This document shows positions 3,739 through 8,705 of a DNA stretch of 8,705 bases, in pieces (position 1 is the stretch's first letter; each line of letters starts with the position of its first letter). The stretch comes from Actinomycetes bacterium. Lineage in GTDB: Bacteria > Actinomycetota > Coriobacteriia > Coriobacteriales > Eggerthellaceae. The stretch covers positions 1 to 8,705 of the forward strand of contig JAEWYG010000242.1 of assembly GCA_023395755.1 (NCBI GenBank), written 5' to 3'. Both the position numbers and the translations under genes were made by a program. The notes below the pieces were generated by a model. It searched no databases, was not told the origin of the DNA, and saw only the letters and a list, made by a program, of their open reading frames with translations.

Positions 3739-4740
3739 ATGCCAACCGAGACCGTACCCGCGATAACTGCGGGCAGTGAGGCAGCATGCAAGCCGTTGCC
3801 GCCAACGTTTCAAGACGTCATCATGAACCTGCAACGCTACTGGGCTGATGCTGGCTGTGTTATTTTGCAGCCCTATGATAACGAGGTAGGTGCTGGCACG
3901 AATGCGCCAGCCACTACGCTGCGCTCTCTTGGTCCGGATACCTGGCGAACAGCCTACGTACAGGGTTGCCGCCGTCCTACGGATGGGCGTTACGGCTTGA
4001 ATCCGAATCGCACTCAGCACTACTTCCAATTCCAGGTGCTGATGAAGCCCTCGCCTGATAATATTCAGGATCTGTACCTGGGATCTTTACGCGCTATTGG
4101 TATCGATGTGGACGCACACGATGTGCGTTTCGTTGAGGATGATTGGGAGAGCCCAACGTTGGGTGCTTGGGGTCTCGGCTGGGAAGTGTGGATTGACGGT
4201 ATGGAGTGCACGCAGTTCACTTATTTTCAGCAAGTGGGCGGTTTTGAGTGTAGTCCGGTACCTGTTGAAATCGCCTATGGCTTGGAGCGATTGGTTATGT
4301 ACGTGCAGGGCGTAGATAGTATGTTCGATATCGTGTGGGCACGCGGAGACGACGGTGTCACGTTCACTTACGGCGATGTATATTTAGAAAATGAGCGCCA
4401 GTATTCTGCCTACAACTTTGAAGTAGCTGATACGGAATTTTTATTTCAGGAATTCAGTGACCGCGAGACCGAATGTCAGCGTACGCTTGCTGCTGGCTTG
4501 CCACTGCCTGCCTACGACAGCGTGCTTAAGTGCTGTCATACGTTCAACCTACTGGATGCCCGCGGCGTGATTTCGGCAACCGAGCGCATGGCCTACATTC
4601 TGCGTGTACGCACGTTGGCAAAGGCAGTGTGTGCGTCTTATATGGAACACGTTGTAGGGCAAGTGACGGATGGCGTTGGGGAAGCGGGTGACGCTGCGTT
4701 ATTGGAGGCCGACGCAGGGAAGGAGGCCGATCATGAGTAG
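3739..4740 (+). CDS. glyQ: Glycyl-tRNA synthetase, alpha subunit
   Basis: A 333-residue alpha subunit (family about 290-305 in most bacteria) of the tetrameric bacterial glycyl-tRNA synthetase. With GlyS it activates glycine with ATP and charges tRNA-Gly. The class II catalytic core is intact and very conserved: LQRYWADAGCVILQPYDNEVGAG near residues 31-53 (given in part), motif 2 as YVQGCRRPTDGRYG (73-86), then QHYFQFQVLMKPSPDNIQ, LGAWGLGWEVW (141-151), FTYFQQVGG (160-168), and motif 3 as EIAYGLERLVMYVQG (177-191). Extra length comes from an 18-22-residue N-terminal leader and an acidic C-terminal tail (about residues 308-333), both without recognised motifs. The stop overlaps the glyS start by eight bases, and the last part of glyQ carries the glyS ribosome-binding site, so the subunits should be made in balance. 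Confidence 0.97.
   Translation: MPTETVPAITAGSEAACKPLPPTFQDVIMNLQRYWADAGCVILQPYDNEVGAGTNAPATTLRSLGPDTWRTAYVQGCRRPTDGRYGLNPNRTQHYFQFQVLMKPSPDNIQDLYLGSLRAIGIDVDAHDVRFVEDDWESPTLGAWGLGWEVWIDGMECTQFTYFQQVGGFECSPVPVEIAYGLERLVMYVQGVDSMFDIVWARGDDGVTFTYGDVYLENERQYSAYNFEVADTEFLFQEFSDRETECQRTLAAGLPLPAYDSVLKCCHTFNLLDARGVISATERMAYILRVRTLAKAVCASYMEHVVGQVTDGVGEAGDAALLEADAGKEADHE
4720..4726 (+). promoter_or_regulatory. glyS: Shine-Dalgarno AAGGAGG of glyS, inside glyQ
   Basis: A near-perfect AAGGAGG lies within the last codons of glyQ, six bases before ATG 4733. It rules out the longer in-frame start at 4670 and shows that the beta subunit has its own strong initiation despite overlapping glyQ. Confidence 0.85.
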
Positions 4741-6823
4741 CCTACATACACTTGCTTTTGAGATTGGCACCGAGGAGATTCCAGCGTTCGATCTGCATAA
4801 GGCAACCCTGCAGATGGAGAAGCTTGTGCCCGCAGCACTCGATGCGGTGCGCATTCCGCATGGTGCTGTTTCCATTTACACCTCACCGCGTCGCTTGGTG
4901 GCTATTGTTGCCGAGGTGTCCGATGTTACTGAGGCGCTTGAGGAGGTATTTCGCGGGCCGTCCGCCAAGATAGCCTTCGACGAGCAGGGTGACCCAACAA
5001 AGGCCGCCATCGGTTTTGCACGTGGTAAGGGCTTAGATGTAGACGCGCTTGAGCGCCGCGAGGAAAACGGCGTAGAGTACGTGTTTGCCACGAAGAGTAT
5101 TCCTGCTCGTGATGTGACTGAGCTTTTACCTGAGGTACTACACGGCATTATTGAGGATATCTCTTGGCCGAAGTCGTGCCGTTGGGGTACGACGCGTCAG
5201 TACTTCTCGCGTCCAGTGCGGTGGCTGGTGGCACTTCTGGATGAGTGTGTGATCCCCGTGGAGTTTGCCGGCCTCAAGGCAGGGAACCTGACGTATGGTC
5301 ATCGCTTTTTGGCACCCGGACCGCATGAGGTGGCCTGTGCCGCCGATTTAATAGATGTTATCGAAGGTGCCTTTGTTGTGACGAGCGAGCAGGCGCGCGT
5401 TGCTGCAATACGTGCAGGTGTTGAGTGTGTCGAGGCTGAGACGGGCTTTCGAGCCGAGTTGCCGGAAAAAACACTCCTCGAGGTTACCAACCTGTCTGAG
5501 TATCCCACCGTTATTGTGGCCACCTTTGATGAGGATTTCCTTCGTGTTCCCGAGGAAATCATCGTGGATGCGATGCTTATGCATCAGCGTTATTTCCCGT
5601 TGTACGATCGTACGGGCAAACTGACGAATAGGTTCATTTTTGTGTCGAATGGCGATCCGAAGTATTCCGACATCATCCGTAGTGGCAACGAACGTGTAGT
5701 GCGCCCGCGTCTGTCTGATGCTAAGTTTTTCTATGAGGAAGACCTCAAGATACCGCTTGAGGCGTTTGTCGACCGCTTGGATGAAGTGGTGTTCCAGGAG
5801 ACTCTGGGCACGATGAAGGATAAGACCGATCGCATCGTGGCGCTCGCTGGTCACTTGGCTGCCGATGCAGCTTTACGTGAGGCCGACGTCGTTGATGCTG
5901 TGCGTGCTGCTTATCTCGCTAAAGCCGATCTAGTGACGGGTGCCGTGGTGGAGTTCACCAGCGTGCAGGGCGTTATGGGTTCGTATTACGCCACCGCTTC
6001 GGGCGAGAACGATCAGGTGGCCCAAGCTATTGCCGACCACTACCGTCCGCGTTTTGCTGGTGATGAACCGCCCGTGTCTTGCGTGGGTAAGATTGTGGCG
6101 GTGTCTGACAAGTTAGATACTATCTGCGGTCTGTTTGCGGTGGGGCAGGGTCCCACCGGTTCGTCTGACCCGTTTGCACTGCGTCGAGGTGCCATTGGTA
6201 TCGTTGCCATGTTGGAAGGCGGGTTACCGATATCGCTCGGACGCGCTATTGATGCTTCGCTCGAAACCTACCAACATGCCGGCATCGACTTCGACTTCGC
6301 TGAAGTGCGCGCCTTGGTGGCCGACTTTTTTGTTACGCGCACAAAGGTTATGCTTCGTGATTCGGGTATTTCACCCGACGCTATCGATGCCGTACTTGCT
6401 GCTGGCGTTCAAGAGCCGGTGCAGGTTATTGCCCGTACGCGTGCGCTTGAGTCCGCACGCAGCCACGAACCTGAAACGTTTGACGATTTAGCTACCGCCT
6501 ATGCGCGCGCAAACAACCTGCGTGATGCTGCGCTAGGAAATATGGTTGACGGAACTCTTGCTGGCAGCGCTGAACTGGTTTTGCTCGCGGCAGTCGATGA
6601 GGTAGAAGCGCGCGTAGCAATTGCTCTTGCTTCCGATGATTATGCGGCTGCCCTTGCTGCCCTTGCCGCCTTGCGTGGTCCCATCGATACCTTCTTTGCT
6701 GACGTGCTTATTATGGATAAGGATGCTAACGTACGTGAGAACCGCCTACGTTTGCTGAACCGCTTTGTAGACGTATTTGCCAATGTCGCCGATTTCGGCA
6801 AAATGGCTAAGGGTGCGAAGTAG
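4733..6823 (+). CDS. glyS: Glycyl-tRNA synthetase, beta subunit
   Basis: A 696-residue beta subunit, normal length (about 680-700). It binds tRNA-Gly and, with GlyQ, forms the heterotetramer that charges glycine. It opens LAFEIGTEEIPA (residues 7-18), the family N-terminus, with YTSPRRL near 49-55. Further conserved blocks are GHRF at about 190, EEIIVDAMLMHQRYFPLYD at about 273-291, SDAKFFYEEDL at about 329-339, the HD-like helical region with FQETLGTMKDKTDRI at about 352-366, LVTGAVVEFTSVQGVMGSYY at about 401-420, and GPTGSSDPFALRR at about 474-486. The C-terminal DALR-like anticodon-binding domain ends FFADVLIMDKDANVRENR, matching the family. Start ATG 4733 has a strong Shine-Dalgarno inside glyQ and overlaps it by eight bases. 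The PDRP gene follows four bases after the stop. Confidence 0.97.
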   Translation: MSSLHTLAFEIGTEEIPAFDLHKATLQMEKLVPAALDAVRIPHGAVSIYTSPRRLVAIVAEVSDVTEALEEVFRGPSAKIAFDEQGDPTKAAIGFARGKGLDVDALERREENGVEYVFATKSIPARDVTELLPEVLHGIIEDISWPKSCRWGTTRQYFSRPVRWLVALLDECVIPVEFAGLKAGNLTYGHRFLAPGPHEVACAADLIDVIEGAFVVTSEQARVAAIRAGVECVEAETGFRAELPEKTLLEVTNLSEYPTVIVATFDEDFLRVPEEIIVDAMLMHQRYFPLYDRTGKLTNRFIFVSNGDPKYSDIIRSGNERVVRPRLSDAKFFYEEDLKIPLEAFVDRLDEVVFQETLGTMKDKTDRIVALAGHLAADAALREADVVDAVRAAYLAKADLVTGAVVEFTSVQGVMGSYYATASGENDQVAQAIADHYRPRFAGDEPPVSCVGKIVAVSDKLDTICGLFAVGQGPTGSSDPFALRRGAIGIVAMLEGGLPISLGRAIDASLETYQHAGIDFDFAEVRALVADFFVTRTKVMLRDSGISPDAIDAVLAAGVQEPVQVIARTRALESARSHEPETFDDLATAYARANNLRDAALGNMVDGTLAGSAELVLLAAVDEVEARVAIALASDDYAAALAALAALRGPIDTFFADVLIMDKDANVRENRLRLLNRFVDVFANVADFGKMAKGAK

Positions 6824-6827
6824 AGCC

Positions 6828-7712
6828 ATGACCGATCTTATCCCGCACGAGAACGTGACGCCGTTGCCCACTATCCATGTGGTCAGCGACTCGGTGGGAA
6901 TCACTGCCCAGGCGGTGGCCCGTGCGGCTGCCGCCCAGTTTGGTGTGACAAATCCCTGTATTGAGGTATTGCCTAAGGCGGGGTCTTTTGATGAAATACG
7001 TGAGTTTATAGAAGTGCACGGCGCCTTTCATCGCGAACGCACGGGTGATGGGCGCATGCTGATCTTTTATACCTTAGTGAATCGTGAATTGGCGCATGAA
7101 CTGGCCTCTTATGCTGCCGAACACAATGATCTGGTTGCTATCGATCTTATGACCGATGCTATTGCTGCTATTGCGCGTATGACGGGGCTGGCTCCGTCAA
7201 CCAAGCCCGGTGGCTTGCATGTGGCTGACCAGTATTACTTTCGACGTATTGAAGCTATCGAGTTTAGTATTGCACACGACGATGGTCGCAACCCCCAGGA
7301 GTTGACTCAAGCAGACATAGTTCTTTTGGGCGTATCTCGCTCGTCGAAGACTCCGACATCCATCTATTTGGCTCAGCAGGGCTATAAGGTGGCAAATATT
7401 CCGTTAGACCTTCATACAGCACCACCGCGTGAATTAGCCGATGTCGACCGTACGCGTTTGTTTGGTCTTATGACTACGCCTGAGGTGTTGGTGGGTATAC
7501 GTCAGCGGCGTCTTGGAAACGCTGGCGTGGTGGCGAAGAGCTATGCAGATCCTGAGTATGTTTATCAGGATCTTGACGAGGCACGTGCCCTCATGCGCAA
7601 ACTCGGCTGTATTGTCGTTCACACCGAAAATCGAGCCGTTGAGGAAACCGCCCAAGAGATTTTGCGTTACTATGAGCGCGCTCACCCTCCATCGGCTGAT
7701 ATGATGGGCTAG
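6828..7712 (+). CDS. ppsR: PPDK/PEP-synthase regulatory protein (bifunctional kinase/phosphorylase, DUF299)
   Basis: A 294-residue member of the PDRP family (DUF299; usually 265-300). These proteins inactivate pyruvate,phosphate dikinase (or PEP synthase) by ADP-dependent phosphorylation of a threonine beside the catalytic histidine, and reactivate it by phosphate-dependent removal of that group. Visible signatures are IHVVSDSVGITAQAVARA at 16-33, the P-loop-like GVSRSSKTPTSIYLA at 168-182 (Gly168, Ser173-Lys174-Thr175), YKVANIPL at 186-193 and FGLMTTPEVLVGIRQRRL at 212-229. The first 13 residues are a loose leader. ATG 6828 is four bases after glyS; the only upstream purine site is TAAGGG at about 6808-6813, 14 bases away, so translation may depend on glyS. 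ppdK, its presumed target, begins 62 bases downstream, which favours PPDK rather than PEP synthase as substrate. Confidence 0.93.
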   Translation: MTDLIPHENVTPLPTIHVVSDSVGITAQAVARAAAAQFGVTNPCIEVLPKAGSFDEIREFIEVHGAFHRERTGDGRMLIFYTLVNRELAHELASYAAEHNDLVAIDLMTDAIAAIARMTGLAPSTKPGGLHVADQYYFRRIEAIEFSIAHDDGRNPQELTQADIVLLGVSRSSKTPTSIYLAQQGYKVANIPLDLHTAPPRELADVDRTRLFGLMTTPEVLVGIRQRRLGNAGVVAKSYADPEYVYQDLDEARALMRKLGCIVVHTENRAVEETAQEILRYYERAHPPSADMMG

Positions 7713-7761
7713 GCCTGCGAATCCATGTGGTTCGAAACTCTGTACGACTGGCATCGTGTTT

Positions 7762-7767
7762 AAGGAG
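7762..7767 (+). promoter_or_regulatory. ppdK: Shine-Dalgarno AAGGAG deciding the GTG start of ppdK
   Basis: AAGGAG followed by seven A/G bases and then GTG at 7775. No ATG in this frame lies nearby and the first residues match the start of PPDK, so GTG is the start. The 62-base gap shows no terminator and no promoter that I can support. Confidence 0.8.
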
Positions 7768-7774
7768 AAAAAAG

Positions 7775-8705
7775 GTGACTGAAGAAGTCAAACGAGTCTA
7801 TGCTTTTGGCAAAGACGCAGAGGGTAACAACGTAACCGAGGGTAACACGTCTATGAAGGCGGTGCTGGGCGGCAAGGGAGCAAACCTTGCCGAAATGGCC
7901 AACATCGGACTCCCGGTGCCTCCGGGATTCACCATCTCATGCCAGACATGCATGGAATACGCCAATGCCGGCAACGTGTGGCCTGAAGGCGTACTTGACA
8001 CCATCCAGAAATACCGCGAGGATCTAGAAACTCGCATGGGTAAGAAGATTGGCGAGGCCAGTGACCCGCTGCTTGTATCCGTGCGCTCCGGTGCTCCGTT
8101 GTCTATGCCGGGCATGATGGACACCGTGCTAAACCTCGGCTTGAACGATGAATCCATCAAGGGTCTTATTACTCAGACTGAGAATCCTCGTTTTGCATGG
8201 GATTCCTATCGTCGCTTTATTCAGATGTTCTCTTCCGTAGTTATGGGCCTTGATGGCGATTTGTTTGAAAATGCTATCACGGCTATGAAGAACGATCGCG
8301 GCGTAGCTTCCGACACCGATCTTACCGCCGAGGATCTACAAGGACTCGTAACTGACTTCAAACGAATTTTTGCTGACAACGTGTCGGCTACTGAATATCC
8401 GACCCTTGTGGTAGATGGTATGGTGCAGTTCCCGCAAGATCCCAGCGTGCAACTGCAATTAGCTATCGAGGCCGTGTTTGGTAGCTGGAACAATCCGCGC
8501 GCTACGCTCTATCGCAAGCAGAACAAAATCGCCGACGATTTGGGTACGGCGGTTAATGTGCAATCCATGGTGTTTGGTAATAAGGGCAACACCAGTGCCA
8601 CTGGCGTTGCGTTTACGCGTAATCCTGCTAATGGCGAAAAGGAATTTTACGGCGACTACCTAGTTAACGCTCAAGGTGAAGACGTCGTAGCAGGTATCCG
8701 TAATA
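7775..8705 (+). CDS. ppdK: Pyruvate, phosphate dikinase (N-terminal part; 3' end outside window)
   Basis: The first 310 codons of an enzyme normally about 870-900 residues long; the frame is open to the right edge. PPDK interconverts pyruvate, ATP and phosphate with PEP, AMP and pyrophosphate in the cytosol; in anaerobes it often serves glycolysis or PEP formation. The visible part is the ATP-grasp nucleotide-binding domain: KRVYAFGKDAEGNN at the start, LGGKGANLAEMANIGLPVPP at 31-50, LLVSVRSGAPLSMPGMMDTV at 99-118, FAWDSYRRFIQMF near 140-152, then QLQLAIEAVFGSWNNPRA and GNTSATGVAFTRNP close to the right end. The central catalytic histidine domain and the C-terminal PEP/pyruvate domain are outside the window, so the regulatory threonine cannot be checked here. 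It starts at GTG with a good Shine-Dalgarno and lies just after its presumed regulator gene. Confidence 0.96.
   Translation, partial: MTEEVKRVYAFGKDAEGNNVTEGNTSMKAVLGGKGANLAEMANIGLPVPPGFTISCQTCMEYANAGNVWPEGVLDTIQKYREDLETRMGKKIGEASDPLLVSVRSGAPLSMPGMMDTVLNLGLNDESIKGLITQTENPRFAWDSYRRFIQMFSSVVMGLDGDLFENAITAMKNDRGVASDTDLTAEDLQGLVTDFKRIFADNVSATEYPTLVVDGMVQFPQDPSVQLQLAIEAVFGSWNNPRATLYRKQNKIADDLGTAVNVQSMVFGNKGNTSATGVAFTRNPANGEKEFYGDYLVNAQGEDVVAGIRN

Noticed and set aside
5348..5854. A 168-codon open frame on the minus strand inside glyS
   Set aside because: It lies wholly within the very well conserved glyS coding sequence, has no recognisable protein motif and no ribosome-binding site, and is explained as an antisense shadow of glyS codon usage.
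7673..7684. Perfect 12-base palindrome TGAGCGCGCTCA near the end of the PDRP gene
   Set aside because: It is within coding sequence (codons for YERAH), and one or two perfect 12-base palindromes are expected by chance in a window of this size. No partner site was seen.
7722..7745. tRNA-like T-arm (GGTTCGAAACT) between the PDRP gene and ppdK
   Set aside because: The flanking bases do not form a five-pair T-stem (TGTGG against CTCTG), and there is no acceptor, D or anticodon arm around it. It is a chance match to the T-loop core.
7798..8160. A 120-codon minus-strand frame inside ppdK
   Set aside because: It is antisense to the conserved ATP-grasp domain of PPDK and shows no motif of its own.
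1..8705. Mobile element, prophage, CRISPR array, toxin-antitoxin or defence system
   Set aside because: All genes but one are core translation, export or central-metabolism genes on one strand with operon-like spacing; no repeats, integrase, transposase or array-like periodicity were seen.

Overview
The window is a compact, single-strand block of housekeeping genes, all on the + strand. In order they are: the 3' end of ffh, a GNAT acetyltransferase, rpsP, khpA (KH-domain protein), rimM, trmD, lepB, glyQ, glyS, a PPDK regulatory protein (ppsR/PDRP type) and the 5' part of ppdK, which runs off the right edge. I see no insertion sequence, phage gene, CRISPR array, tRNA or rRNA. No gene-free stretch exceeds 300 bases; the longest gap is 228 bases (935-1162).

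Organism. Gene content, mid-range GC (roughly half, judged by eye) and protein character suggest a bacterium of the Coriobacteriia (Actinomycetota), perhaps an Eggerthellales member. This is an inference from gene order and sequence style, not a database match. The two-subunit (alpha/beta) glycyl-tRNA synthetase and a PPDK/PDRP pair would be unusual for Streptomyces- or Mycobacterium-type actinobacteria, but fit Coriobacteriia and Firmicutes-like anaerobes.

Layout. Positions 1-305 encode the Met-rich C-terminal M domain of the SRP protein Ffh. Positions 446-934 encode an acetyltransferase with its own Shine-Dalgarno, followed by a hairpin that could be a terminator. Positions 1163-3025 form a tight ribosome/tRNA-maturation operon, rpsP-khpA-rimM-trmD, with gaps of 5, 0 and 28 bases. 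lepB (3102-3674) follows directly. The usual rplS (L19) between trmD and lepB is missing. glyQ-glyS (3739-6823) overlap by 8 bases, the PDRP gene follows after 4 bases, and ppdK begins 62 bases later with a GTG start.

How the genes work together. Ffh and LepB serve the two ends of protein export (targeting and signal-peptide removal). S16, KhpA, RimM and TrmD serve 30S assembly, RNA binding and the m1G37 tRNA modification that preserves reading frame. GlyQS charges tRNA-Gly. PDRP and PPDK form a regulator/target pair controlling pyruvate-PEP interconversion. I found no convincing undescribed system. The points most worth a second look are substitutions at two normally conserved TrmD active-site/knot positions plus a roughly 23-residue TrmD insertion, the missing rplS, the GNAT gene inside the ffh-rpsP interval, and a bulged hairpin in the rpsP leader.
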